A DNA stretch of 64,000 nt from Vibrio cortegadensis. GTDB taxonomy: Bacteria; Pseudomonadota; Gammaproteobacteria; Enterobacterales; Vibrionaceae. Of this stretch, positions 1-9,272 are shown one piece after another; the stretch's first letter is position 1; every line of letters begins with the position of its first letter. Both the position numbers and the translations under genes were made by a program. The stretch covers positions 558,001 to 622,000 of the forward strand of contig NZ_AP025472.1 in assembly GCF_024347395.1 (NCBI RefSeq). The letters are read 5' to 3'. Under the pieces are notes generated by a model. That model searched no databases. It was not told where the DNA came from and saw only the letters and a list, made by a program, of their open reading frames with translations.

Positions 1-1410
1 TAGCGCCGCTTTCATATGATCATAGACTGTTGCGATGCCACCATCAGCGTATGGGATCTCTTCATCAAAGAAACTCTCTTCGCCTGTTTCCATCACGTAT
101 TTACAGATAGTTGGAACGATCCATAGGTGATCATCAGAACAGGTATCGTCAATACCATGGATCTTATCTTCATCACTTGGCGTCGGGACAACTGTTGGTG
201 ATTTCGATGGCTCCACGTCAGCTTTCTCAGGATCAAACCAATCAGGATCAAATAGGTGTAAACCGTAACCCGCTTTTACTTGGCCTCTTAATAGATCAAC
301 TAAACGCTTACGTGTCATGCTTGGGTTTGAGTGGGGAACAGAGATTGCGTCTTGAGCCGTGTCACGATAACCAAGGCCAGTACGTCCTCCAACCTCGATA
401 AAAGAGGCAAAGCGCGACCAAACAACACAGGTTTCCGCTTGATAAAGCGTCCATGTGTTGATCATGGTATCCAAGCCTTCATTTGGTGATTTCACTTGGA
501 ATTTATTACAACGTTGTTCCCAGTGATCTTTAATGCCAGCAAATGCCGCATCGATATTGGCTGGATCTTGATACTTTTTACGAAGTTTTGCGCCATTCCC
601 TTTGCCTAAACCTAGAATGTAAGCAAAGCGAATCTCTTCTCCGGGCTGAATTACGAACTGTTTATGCAGTGAACCACAGTGGTTGTAACAAGTTTGTGCG
701 CTGTTTGAGCACTTACCTTGTTCAACTGCAATGGGGTTCGCTTCATCACGGTAAGCGCCTAAGAAGTTATCACGCTGGCCATCGTAGCTATCTGGAGAGA
801 ATGTAGAGGCTAAATAGTAGAAGCCTTCAAAATCATTGGTGTTGTAGTAAAGATCGTATTCAATCACTCCATCTTTATATTCAGTGCCAGCAGAGTAGAG
901 TGACATCTGGTGATTTTGATTGTCTGATTGAATATGACTAAATGAGAACTCCACAAATGAGAATGCACTGATGGTACGCGGCTTATCGCTGGTGTTTTTT
1001 AAGACCACATCCCAAACTTCCGCATCTTCACCTTTTGGTACAAATAGTGTTTTAGTTGCTTGAATACCGTTGTAATCACATTTGAACTTTGAATATGACA
1101 AACCATGACGAACTTCATAACTTGCTTCATCTAAGCTTTTTGCAACGGGTTGCCATGAAATTGACCAGTAATCGCCAGTTTCATCATCGCGGAGGTAAAC
1201 ATAGTGTCCTGGACGATCAAATGATGCGTTTGGACGAAACTTAGTGACGCGATTGTGTTCTGGTGAGTTATAGAACGAATACCCCCCAGCATTGTGTGAA
1301 ATAACGGTACAAAATTTCTCGGTCCCTAAATAATTTGTCCAAGGTGCAGGTACGTCAGGTCGTGTAATGACGTATTCACGATTTTCATTATCGAAATAGC
1401 CGTATTTCAT
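1..1410 (-). CDS. chbP: N,N'-diacetylchitobiose phosphorylase (GH94), 3' part missing
   Basis: Cytoplasmic GH94 phosphorylase that splits (GlcNAc)2 with phosphate into GlcNAc-1-phosphate and GlcNAc, saving one ATP. The 470 codons present start MKYGYFDNENREYVI and read openly to the window edge. Characteristic stretches are the N-terminal beta-sandwich (DRPGHYVYLRDDETGDYW), the linker and the start of the (alpha/alpha)6 barrel (GGRTGLGYRDTAQDA, then DDHLWIVPTICKYV). Family members are about 800 residues, so roughly 330 are off-window. The start follows GGAAAAGATC. It is the last visible gene of the minus-strand chitobiose operon, 89 bp after the GH20 gene. The function fits the ABC importer upstream and the family is very well conserved in Vibrio. 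Confidence 0.93.
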   Translation of the reverse strand, partial: MKYGYFDNENREYVITRPDVPAPWTNYLGTEKFCTVISHNAGGYSFYNSPEHNRVTKFRPNASFDRPGHYVYLRDDETGDYWSISWQPVAKSLDEASYEVRHGLSYSKFKCDYNGIQATKTLFVPKGEDAEVWDVVLKNTSDKPRTISAFSFVEFSFSHIQSDNQNHQMSLYSAGTEYKDGVIEYDLYYNTNDFEGFYYLASTFSPDSYDGQRDNFLGAYRDEANPIAVEQGKCSNSAQTCYNHCGSLHKQFVIQPGEEIRFAYILGLGKGNGAKLRKKYQDPANIDAAFAGIKDHWEQRCNKFQVKSPNEGLDTMINTWTLYQAETCVVWSRFASFIEVGGRTGLGYRDTAQDAISVPHSNPSMTRKRLVDLLRGQVKAGYGLHLFDPDWFDPEKADVEPSKSPTVVPTPSDEDKIHGIDDTCSDDHLWIVPTICKYVMETGEESFFDEEIPYADGGIATVYDHMKAAL

Positions 1411-1499
1411 GATCTTTTCCTTTTTAACAAGCTGCAATGGGTAATGGGCAGCTAAAAATTCACAATTAGTATCGTTCTAGAATCTTTTTCTAGACGTCG

Positions 1500-3437
1500 T
1501 TAGTTTTTCCAAGGGGAGCGGAAGTTCACACCTTGCTTTGAGAGCAAAGGCAAATGTCCTTTTAATCGAGATAGATAACAGTGCCAATCTCGGTTTGGTT
1601 TTTCTGTCCAGCACGCTTCTGCCATTGCCGTTAAACGGGGGAAAACCATGTAGTCCATGCGAGACTGGTTATTGATGATTTCAGACCATAAAGCGCATTG
1701 AATACCTAAAATCCGTTTCCTTATCGGGTCCGACTCTGGAATCTCAGCGAGAGGCTCATAGTGGTAAGCTTGAAGGAGCGGGATCACGCAGGCCCAATCC
1801 ACACCTGGTTCTTCTGGCGCATAGTCTTGTGTCATGTCGAGATAGGTGTATTGCGCGGGTTGCAATACGACATCAAAGCCTTGTCTTGCGCAATTTACTG
1901 CCGCTTCTTCACTCAACCATGAGTAGATAACCGTGTCTTTACTGACTTTGTTGCCATGCTGAGCTTCTTCCCATCCGACCATGCGTTTGCCTAAAGCTTT
2001 GAGTTTTTTCTCGGCATAGCGGAAGAGATGCCCTTGTAACTCTTTGGTATCTTGATAGCCATGCTCTTGCATTAAGTCTTGGCATTTTTGACTCTGAGTC
2101 CAAACGCCATTAGGTACTTCATCGGCTCCCATATGAATGAAAGTCGCTGGGAATAATTGCGCTACTTCTTCAATAACGGCATCTAAAAATTGATATGTGC
2201 CTTCAAGTGCAGGGTTAAGCACATTGTCTGAATAGTGCTGAATGCTGCGATAAGCGGTGGTGTCGTCTGTATCGACTAATAATTCAGGTAATGATTTAAT
2301 CGCCGCGCGACAGTGACCGGGAATATCAATTTCTGGAATGACAGTGATTCCGCGCATCTCAGCATAGGCGATGACATCTTTGATCTCTTGTTGCGTGTAG
2401 AACCCACCATACCGAGTTGCTAGGTTTGTATATTGCGGTTCGATTCTTTCATTTACTCCGCGCCATGCTCCAATCTCAGTTAATTGTGGGAATGCTTTAA
2501 TTTCGATTCGCCATCCTTCGTCATCCGTTAGGTGCCAATGGAAGGTGTTGAATTTGTAATGAGCAAGGTGGTTGATTAAGCGTTTTACTTGATCAACTGG
2601 ATGAAAATGTCGCGCGCAGTCGAGCATCATGCCACGGTAACGAAAGCGTGGTGAGTCAGATATTTTGCAGTAAGGTACAGAGAGCCCTTGGCCGTCGCTA
2701 TCACGAGTTATGAGTTGTAATAGTGTTGCGCAAGCATGTGTGAATCCAAGCGGAGTGCCTGACTCTAATCGAATGCCTTGACGATCAACATTCAGTACGT
2801 ACTGACCTTCGTCTAAAGTCGGGTTACTTCTAAATAAAACATCGCCTTTACCAATCGCTTTGAAATGATACTCGAACAAGTGCTCTAGCTCTTCCTGTAA
2901 CCAAGTTGCAGCATGATCGGCATGCGATGCTTTTAGGGTTATCTGGCTATCACTTGAGAGTCGGTAATATCCATCAAAAAAGTTGGATTTATTGGGCTGT
3001 GGGATCAGCGCGACTTTGCTGGCTTCTACTTGAGGAATATCTTCCCGTTCCCGATAAGGTGAAGCGAGAACGATAGGGGTGATCACTACAGGAAGCAGCT
3101 CTTTATTCTCAGTGTTGTGGCTATTTGAACGATTGATTTGAATAAAAGCGTCATTGAACCCATCAGTCAAAAAGCGGAATGGGGCGGTTTGTACACTAAA
3201 TTCACAATAGAAATGATGGTTAGCTTTGAGAGTCGCGACATCGGGCGTGACTGAACAGTAACAACCGATTTGCTCTAGTACACCTTGCGACAAACTATCA
3301 ACTTGAATAAATCGGTCAAAAGCAAAATGCAGAGACCAATCTGTTAGATCTTGATCGCTTAAATTGTGTAGTGTTAATCCAAATCGGCAGTTCTGTTTCT
3401 GTTCTGAAAGAACCGCTAAATCAATACGATAATCCAT
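1500..3437 (-). CDS. beta-N-acetylhexosaminidase, GH20
   Basis: Removes terminal GlcNAc from chitooligosaccharides. The 645-residue protein has an N-terminal beta-sandwich region (about 1-150), a GH20b-like alpha/beta domain (about 150-260) and a GH20 TIM barrel. Visible barrel motifs are RGMMLDCARHFHP, FHWHLTDDEGWRIE and the catalytic Asp-Glu pair in HMGADEVPNG. No signal peptide is seen, so it is predicted to act in the cytoplasm on imported sugar. I chose the start at 3437 because AGGAG sits 5 bp upstream; the reading frame stays open 10 codons further but has no such site. It follows the kinase gene by 26 bp and is surely cotranscribed. Confidence 0.92.
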   Translation of the reverse strand: MDYRIDLAVLSEQKQNCRFGLTLHNLSDQDLTDWSLHFAFDRFIQVDSLSQGVLEQIGCYCSVTPDVATLKANHHFYCEFSVQTAPFRFLTDGFNDAFIQINRSNSHNTENKELLPVVITPIVLASPYREREDIPQVEASKVALIPQPNKSNFFDGYYRLSSDSQITLKASHADHAATWLQEELEHLFEYHFKAIGKGDVLFRSNPTLDEGQYVLNVDRQGIRLESGTPLGFTHACATLLQLITRDSDGQGLSVPYCKISDSPRFRYRGMMLDCARHFHPVDQVKRLINHLAHYKFNTFHWHLTDDEGWRIEIKAFPQLTEIGAWRGVNERIEPQYTNLATRYGGFYTQQEIKDVIAYAEMRGITVIPEIDIPGHCRAAIKSLPELLVDTDDTTAYRSIQHYSDNVLNPALEGTYQFLDAVIEEVAQLFPATFIHMGADEVPNGVWTQSQKCQDLMQEHGYQDTKELQGHLFRYAEKKLKALGKRMVGWEEAQHGNKVSKDTVIYSWLSEEAAVNCARQGFDVVLQPAQYTYLDMTQDYAPEEPGVDWACVIPLLQAYHYEPLAEIPESDPIRKRILGIQCALWSEIINNQSRMDYMVFPRLTAMAEACWTEKPNRDWHCYLSRLKGHLPLLSKQGVNFRSPWKN

Positions 3438-3463
3438 ACTTACTCCTAAGATTTCATCGTTTA

Positions 3464-4339
3464 TCAATACAAATTATGTTCGGGTTTTCCCGCGAACATA
3501 ATTGCACCTTCAATCGCATCGAATTGAGGCTCAACGATCCATTGCTGAACCGGAGGAGAAAGCCATTTCACAATCCGTTCAGCAATACTTCCCATTAAAC
3601 AGATACGCGTAGCACCGCGTCTATTTAATGCCATTAAAAACATCTCTATGTCTGTTGCCGTTTGTTGCAACATCTCTAGTGCGAGTGGATCTGCTTGAAG
3701 GGCAAATTCAAAAATCGCAGGAGAAAACTGTCCATAATCTCGAGGAATCGCTTGTTTTGACCAAGCTACAATGTCATCAATACTATTATTGAAGTGCGCC
3801 ATCACATGTTCTGATAGTGGTGTCTTTTCACGAATACTATCTTCAGCGAGTAACACCTGCTGGATAAGGTGGAGGCCCATGACCGCGCCACCGCCTTGAT
3901 CTGAAATTGGGAATTCGCGCCCGCCAACAACATGCTGCTGTCCATCTTGTAGATAGATGCCACATGAACCTGTCCCTGCAATCATGATGGCGCCGTTGTC
4001 ACCGTTATGCGCACCAATACAAGCACCATAAGCGTCAGTGTTGAGTGTGACGCTGGCAAAAGGGTGGTGCTGTTCCATGAACGCTTTCCATGCTGATTTT
4101 TGTTCGGCACCCGCAAGGGCAAGCCCAACATGCATTTGTGAAAAGTTGGATTCGGATAACCCACCTTGCAGGGCTGCTTCTTTGATTGCTTGAAGAATAG
4201 AAGCCATGGCCACATCAACGCCGAGTAAAATATTGGCACTGCCACTTTTAGCTTCGCCAATTAAACTCCCCGCAGAGTTACGGATCCGCGCGCGACATGA
4301 AGTACCACCGCCATCAATACCAACATAGTAAAAGCTCAT
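3464..4339 (-). CDS. gspK: BadF/BadG-type amino-sugar kinase (GspK-like glucosamine kinase)
   Basis: ATP-dependent kinase of the BadF/BadG/BcrA/BcrD fold. It opens with the phosphate-1 motif GIDGGGTSCRARI and has the phosphate-2 type segment MIAGTGSCGIYL; 291 residues is normal. The equivalent gene at this locus in V. cholerae was described as a glucosamine-specific kinase, GspK, which would phosphorylate GlcN released from deacetylated chitin dimers. GlcNAc kinase activity is a possible alternative that the sequence cannot exclude. Its start codon overlaps the stop of the GH9 gene by one base (TAATG), implying translational coupling, so glycosidase and kinase are probably made together. Confidence 0.82.
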   Translation of the reverse strand: MSFYYVGIDGGGTSCRARIRNSAGSLIGEAKSGSANILLGVDVAMASILQAIKEAALQGGLSESNFSQMHVGLALAGAEQKSAWKAFMEQHHPFASVTLNTDAYGACIGAHNGDNGAIMIAGTGSCGIYLQDGQQHVVGGREFPISDQGGGAVMGLHLIQQVLLAEDSIREKTPLSEHVMAHFNNSIDDIVAWSKQAIPRDYGQFSPAIFEFALQADPLALEMLQQTATDIEMFLMALNRRGATRICLMGSIAERIVKWLSPPVQQWIVEPQFDAIEGAIMFAGKPEHNLY

Positions 4340-6069
4340 TATGATAGTTCCTCTGATTGTGAAGATGAGGTGTGATTAAATTGCGTCATAATTGCCAGTA
4401 GGTACCAAGCGCCATGAGGGATCCATTGTTCGCCCCAGCGCCAGTTCTGTAGCATGTCGTCTTTTTGACCGAGAGGATTAAAAGCAATGTCTTCTTCGTT
4501 ATCAAAACCAGCAGTTATGCCGTTACAAATACCACCCTTAGCATTAAAGAAGCCCAATTGAGGGAGGTAGTCAGGGTTATTTTTTCCATGACCATCCAGC
4601 ATCGACATATCGTAAGGGTTAAGGCCGACAATCCAGTTCAATGCGTTTTGAGCAAATTGCGTTAATTGTGTTTTTAGATCATGGCAATCCAAATGCTCTT
4701 GAGCGAGGTAAGCCATAGATGCAAGTGAACCTAAGCGAGCATTCTCACCTTGCCACCAGTAACCAGATTCATTGTCGTGAGCCACAAAAAAAGCATCTCG
4801 TTTGGCACTGTTTACTGATTTAACATATTGGCGAGGGTAACCAAAAGGATTGGTCACTTTGCTCGTGATGTTTATTTCAAAATGACAAGCGTTTTGAATC
4901 ACTTTTTTGATTGGTTGGCTGAACATCACTTGAGTTTCGATTGTTAAGTATTCGCATAGGGCGATAACCGGTAAACCAGCCTCTGCGGCATGAAAATAAG
5001 GTCGAGAACCATCATTGTTGGCAGACCAGAAGTGTTGATTATTTTCGTCCGACTGTTGACGTTGGCTTAACCGCTGAGCCCAATCTCTGGATTCGACAAG
5101 GTATTTACTATCATTAGTTGCTCGGAAAAGCTCGACACTAGCGAGCAGGGCACAGTACTCATCAATAATGTTTTCGACGCCATCGTCTATGTAGCGAGTG
5201 TTGAACTCTTTTAGGTGCCAGTAGCCTTTTTCGGCGGTTTCTTGGTAAGTTTGTTGAGTATATTCACCATGAATATCTAAAGAAGACGCAGCGGCAAGAG
5301 CGGCAATGGAGACTCCGCCACCTTGTCTAAAACCTGCTTGGTAGGCACTGTTTTTATGACCAGCTTGAGTGGTGTATGAACAGATTTCTCGTTGGGAAAT
5401 GTCTTTGCTCCACTTATCAAAAACAGTAGTGAAAAAGAAACCATCAGAGTGCTGCATACGAACAAGAAAATCAGCACCAAACAGAGCCTCTTCCTTAAGG
5501 CGGGTGCGCGAAAATGCAGCAAACTCTGAGTGTTTCGATAAAAGTGTATTACCTTTTAGCATGTTCCAAACCACCATTGGAATTTGCTGCGGGTTTAAGT
5601 AGTTCGCGTATGACAGATGGCTTAAATACTTACTCACATCGCCGGAAGCGTCGTACCAACCACCGTGCACATCAACGGTTTCATTCGAGTTATAAAGTGG
5701 GGCATTATGATCTTGTTGATCAAAGGTGCCACCACAGCGTTGAGACTTAAAGTAGTGTAATAAATCAGAAAAAGTACGCTGCATAAGAACGCTAGTCCCA
5801 ATTTCAAATACTTCAGAACGGATGTGATCAAATTTTAAATAGTAACGACCAGGGCGAGTATGAATTGAGAAATCTAAGTGATAGAACTGACCTTGGTGCC
5901 ATTCTGCGACTTGGCCATGTTGAAGTAAATGGTAACTCGCTACCGTTGTATGATTATCAGCACAAACCAATAAAGCGATATCATTAGATAAGCGCTCCTT
6001 TTTAGTAAGCAAAATAGCCTGTTTAGGACCATTTGCTTCATAGCCAATATGGTTAGTCAGTAGCAGCAT
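4339..6069 (-). CDS. GH9 glycosidase (beta-glucosidase / exo-beta-glucosaminidase type)
   Basis: A 576-residue GH9 enzyme: an N-terminal immunoglobulin-like domain typical of CelD-type GH9 proteins (about 1-95), then the (alpha/alpha)6 barrel with HGGWYDASGDVSKYL carrying the catalytic base Asp and a late DNEEDIAFN segment carrying the likely acid Glu. Despite the common label endoglucanase, Vibrionaceae enzymes of this type have been reported as beta-glucosidase and exo-beta-D-glucosaminidase. Its place directly before an amino-sugar kinase makes GlcN-containing dimers the more likely substrate. No signal peptide is visible, so it is probably cytoplasmic. It follows the ATPase gene after 129 bp containing a weak GGAGC/GCTCC hairpin. 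Confidence 0.85.
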   Translation of the reverse strand: MLLLTNHIGYEANGPKQAILLTKKERLSNDIALLVCADNHTTVASYHLLQHGQVAEWHQGQFYHLDFSIHTRPGRYYLKFDHIRSEVFEIGTSVLMQRTFSDLLHYFKSQRCGGTFDQQDHNAPLYNSNETVDVHGGWYDASGDVSKYLSHLSYANYLNPQQIPMVVWNMLKGNTLLSKHSEFAAFSRTRLKEEALFGADFLVRMQHSDGFFFTTVFDKWSKDISQREICSYTTQAGHKNSAYQAGFRQGGGVSIAALAAASSLDIHGEYTQQTYQETAEKGYWHLKEFNTRYIDDGVENIIDEYCALLASVELFRATNDSKYLVESRDWAQRLSQRQQSDENNQHFWSANNDGSRPYFHAAEAGLPVIALCEYLTIETQVMFSQPIKKVIQNACHFEINITSKVTNPFGYPRQYVKSVNSAKRDAFFVAHDNESGYWWQGENARLGSLASMAYLAQEHLDCHDLKTQLTQFAQNALNWIVGLNPYDMSMLDGHGKNNPDYLPQLGFFNAKGGICNGITAGFDNEEDIAFNPLGQKDDMLQNWRWGEQWIPHGAWYLLAIMTQFNHTSSSQSEELS

Positions 6070-6198
6070 TTAAAACTCCGTACATTATTATTTTTGTTAT
6101 TGTTTGTGTATGACATTCATTTTATTTTTGGTTGGAGCAACTCCTGAGGCAGTTCAAGAGCCGCTCCTGATTGATCATCTGTGAATCAATGTTTGCGA

Positions 6199-7194
6199 TT
6201 AACTTTCGTGTAAGTAACAGCGAGTAAAGTGATTCGGACCTAATTGAGTAACACTCGGTAACTGCTCTCTACACTTATCCATTGCATGAGCACAGCGTCC
6301 AGCAAAAGGACAACCGATGGAGTTTGGTGTCCATAGTGGGATCTCGCCTTTATTCCCTTTTAACTTGGTATGGATAGATTTTTTAGGATCTGGTACCGCA
6401 GAAACAAGAAGTTGGGTATAGGGATGTTGAGGATTAGCAATGACTTCATCAGTATCACCCCATTCAACCATATGGCCGACATACATGACCGAAAGGTCTT
6501 CCGCGATATAACGAGCCGTGGCGATATCGTGAGTGATATAAAGTAGAGACATCTGTTTCTCGAACTTCATCTCTTCCATTAAGTTCAACACACCCGCACG
6601 AATCGAAACATCAAGCATTGAGGTTGGTTCATCAGCGAGTACCACTTCCGCCCCAACGGCAATATTTCGGGCTAAATTGACACGCTGACGTTGGCCTCCT
6701 GAAAGTTGGTGCGGGTATTTTTCCGCCGTCTCTTTCGGTGGGATCAAGCCAACTTGTTCTAGAAGATCATATACACGCTCTTCTAGCTCTTTTTTGTTAC
6801 CTGGGGTGATCTTTTTATGGATCAACAGTGGTCGCGCAATGTGGTGAAAAATATTGTGCGTAGGGTTCAATGAGCCAAATGGGTCTTGCCATACCATTTG
6901 AACCCCTTCGCGGTAGTGCATTAAATCTTTTCGGCTAGTGATCTCTTGAATGTCACGGCCTTTATATTCGATGTTGCCGCCAGATGGTGCGTACATTTTC
7001 GCAATCATTTTTGCAGTGGTCGATTTACCTGAACCAGATTCTCCCACAACGGCCAAACCACGGCTTTTATACATCTTGAACGATACGTCGTTGATCGCTC
7101 GCATCATTGGTTGTTGAAGGGCATTACTACTAATAGGGAAGTCTTTAATGACGTTTTTGCCTTCCACGAGCAGTTGACCAAAATCGTTACTCAT
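6199..7194 (-). CDS. ABC transporter ATPase, OppF type (chitooligosaccharide import)
   Basis: One of two ATPases energising the chitobiose importer. Walker A is GESGSGKST, the signature is LSGGQRQRVNLAR, Walker B is VVLADEPTSMLDVS, and the C-terminal oligopeptide/dipeptide-transporter extension carries the Cys-containing GCPFAGRCAHAMDKC segment typical of OppD/F-like proteins, some of which bind an iron-sulfur cluster. I place the start at MSNDFGQ (7194), which has GGAGA 8 bp upstream; an 11-codon upstream extension in the open frame lacks such a site. 331 residues. It is the last ABC gene, 64 bp after its partner ATPase. Confidence 0.92.
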   Translation of the reverse strand: MSNDFGQLLVEGKNVIKDFPISSNALQQPMMRAINDVSFKMYKSRGLAVVGESGSGKSTTAKMIAKMYAPSGGNIEYKGRDIQEITSRKDLMHYREGVQMVWQDPFGSLNPTHNIFHHIARPLLIHKKITPGNKKELEERVYDLLEQVGLIPPKETAEKYPHQLSGGQRQRVNLARNIAVGAEVVLADEPTSMLDVSIRAGVLNLMEEMKFEKQMSLLYITHDIATARYIAEDLSVMYVGHMVEWGDTDEVIANPQHPYTQLLVSAVPDPKKSIHTKLKGNKGEIPLWTPNSIGCPFAGRCAHAMDKCREQLPSVTQLGPNHFTRCYLHES

Positions 7195-7258
7195 AATTGT
7201 CTCCAGAAATTCTTTTATTACTGCCAATCGCTATTTTGCTACTGCAAGAGGATTGAAT

Positions 7259-8242
7259 TTAAACTTTTGTCTGAGCAATTGAGTCACCGTAAAGGTGGCA
7301 GTTGGATAAACGGCCATGCTCAATTTGACGTAATGTTGTCGGCACTTTTGTGCACGCTTCATGAACGCGATTACAGCGAGATTGAAAACGACAACCCTGT
7401 GGGATCTCTAGTAAGTTCAGTGGATTACCAGGAATGCCTGCTAGTTTAGTTTTAGGTCCAGTAAGTGGAGGGAAAGAACTTCCTAGCCCTTTGGTATAAG
7501 GGTGGTAAGGACTTTCTAGAATCTCTTTTGAAGGGGCAACTTCAATGAGTTCTCCAGAGTACATAATGCCAATTCGATCTGAGAACTCGACCATCAAAGA
7601 GAGGTCATGAGTAATAAATAGAATTGAGAATCCGAATTCTTCTTTTAGCGCATAAATTTTTTGTAGAATTTCACGTTGAACAACCACATCAAGAGCGGTT
7701 GTTGGCTCATCCATGATGATCATTTTTGGGTTAAGTGCGAGAGCGATAGCTATCACCAATCGCTGACGCATGCCACCTGAGAATTGGTGAGGATAATCCG
7801 TGAGACGGCTAGGGTGAATATCAACAATTTCAAGTAGTCCTTGAGCGCGTTTAACCGCTTGTTCACGAGTCATATTGGTATGACGCATGATCACATCGCA
7901 AAATTGCTCTTCCATTGGTAGTACAGGGTTCAAAGCATTCATTGCGCTTTGGAACACCATTGACATCTCACTCCAACGGAATGATTGCATGCGTTCGTCA
8001 CTGTACTCTAGGATGTTTTCGCCATTGAATATCACTTCCCCACCAGTAATGAATGCAGGCGGCTTATGTAAGCGCATTAGCGAAAACGCGACAGTGGATT
8101 TACCACAGCCAGACTCACCAGCAAGACCAAATACTTCACCTGGAGCAAGGTCAAAACTCACGTTGTTACATGCGCGGACATCGCCCGCGTCTGTGATGTA
8201 ATCGACGCATAAATTGCGGATTGAAATTAGTGGTTCAGACAT
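7259..8242 (-). CDS. ABC transporter ATPase, OppD type (chitooligosaccharide import)
   Basis: Second ATPase of the importer, 327 residues. Walker A is GESGCGKST, the signature is FSGGMRQRLVIA, Walker B is MIIMDEPTTALDVV and the H-loop is ITHD. The C-terminal segment QGCRFQSRCNRVHEAC again has the Cys pattern of OppD/DppD proteins. It starts just 2 bp after the stop of the second permease gene with GGAG upstream, so all four membrane/ATPase genes form one tight unit. Substrate assignment rests on context, as the protein family also serves peptides. Confidence 0.92.
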   Translation of the reverse strand: MSEPLISIRNLCVDYITDAGDVRACNNVSFDLAPGEVFGLAGESGCGKSTVAFSLMRLHKPPAFITGGEVIFNGENILEYSDERMQSFRWSEMSMVFQSAMNALNPVLPMEEQFCDVIMRHTNMTREQAVKRAQGLLEIVDIHPSRLTDYPHQFSGGMRQRLVIAIALALNPKMIIMDEPTTALDVVVQREILQKIYALKEEFGFSILFITHDLSLMVEFSDRIGIMYSGELIEVAPSKEILESPYHPYTKGLGSSFPPLTGPKTKLAGIPGNPLNLLEIPQGCRFQSRCNRVHEACTKVPTTLRQIEHGRLSNCHLYGDSIAQTKV

Positions 8243-8244
8243 GA

Positions 8245-9270
8245 TTATTTATCTCCGCTCCAAAGTGCATTTTGTGGTGGTAAAACAGGTGCTCGTTCAG
8301 ATTTGTCTTGTTTAGCAAGCTTTTTCCAACGCTTCATACCTTTGTGTGAACGCAGTTGTGGGTTTGCGATTTCATCAACAGCAAAGTTAAGTAGAGCTAA
8401 GCCTGTGACCAGTAAAGTAATCGCAACACATGGAGCAATGAGTTCCCACCAAGCGCCGATAAGCATTGATGATGAAGTTTGTACGTTGTAAAGCATGATG
8501 CCCCAGCTAATAGTGTTTGGATCACCCAGACCAAGGAATGATATGGTCGCTTCCATCATGATGGCGTACATCACGGAGCCGATGAAGCTCGCACCAACAA
8601 TTGAAATTAGGTTTGGCAAAATCTCAACAAAGATGATGCGGAAAGAGGATTCACCTAATACTTCGGCGGCTTTAACAAACTCTTTTTCACGTAAAGCTAA
8701 GGTTTGAGAACGAACGACACGTGCGCCCCATGCCCAGGAGGTACAACCGATAATCAATGCTATGGTTAATGGCCCTGCCTCCCCAATGAATGCTGCAACC
8801 ACAAAGAGAAGTGGATATTGAGGGATAACCAGCATGATGTTCATTGCCGCGGTTAATACATCATCGACTTTGCCTCCGAAGTAACCCGCTGATACACCGA
8901 TAATGGTTGCTAGGAAACACACGGTTAAACCAGCACCAAAACCAACAGCAAGAGAGACGCGTGCTCCGTATACCACTTGAGACCAAATATCACGACCCAT
9001 TCGAGAGGTTCCCATGACATGATCCGCTTTCTTAGACATGATCAGTGTGCGGCGATCGTCGGCTAAGTTTTCAGCAACCCATCCATCAGGGTTAGATTGA
9101 GCAGACTTTACGACAAAGCTTGGGTACTCATGAGGGTTACCTGTTCGCTTGTCTGGTGCGTGTTTAGTGATCAACGGTGCTGCCAGTGCTATGAATAGGA
9201 ATACACTTAAAATGGATACTCCAATCAGGGCCATAGGGTTGCCCCCAATTAATTTAATAATGCCTTTCAT
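8245..9270 (-). CDS. ABC transporter permease, DppC/OppC type
   Basis: Inner-membrane permease, 341 residues. There is a membrane helix near residues 13-35 (SVFLFIALAAPLI), a periplasmic loop, then five further helices and the EAA-like loop EVLGESSFRIIFVEILPN that contacts the ATPase. It pairs with the OppB-type permease 2 bp upstream. A GGGAGG Shine-Dalgarno sequence lies within the 3' end of that gene. Together they form the channel for (GlcNAc)2 delivered by the binding protein encoded first in the operon. Confidence 0.92.
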   Translation of the reverse strand: MKGIIKLIGGNPMALIGVSILSVFLFIALAAPLITKHAPDKRTGNPHEYPSFVVKSAQSNPDGWVAENLADDRRTLIMSKKADHVMGTSRMGRDIWSQVVYGARVSLAVGFGAGLTVCFLATIIGVSAGYFGGKVDDVLTAAMNIMLVIPQYPLLFVVAAFIGEAGPLTIALIIGCTSWAWGARVVRSQTLALREKEFVKAAEVLGESSFRIIFVEILPNLISIVGASFIGSVMYAIMMEATISFLGLGDPNTISWGIMLYNVQTSSSMLIGAWWELIAPCVAITLLVTGLALLNFAVDEIANPQLRSHKGMKRWKKLAKQDKSERAPVLPPQNALWSGDK

Positions 9271-9272
9271 GA

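Noticed and set aside
111..806. Two plus-strand open frames of 87-96 codons near the left edge
   Set aside because: They lie within the chitobiose phosphorylase gene, whose minus-strand translation is continuous and matches the GH94 family.
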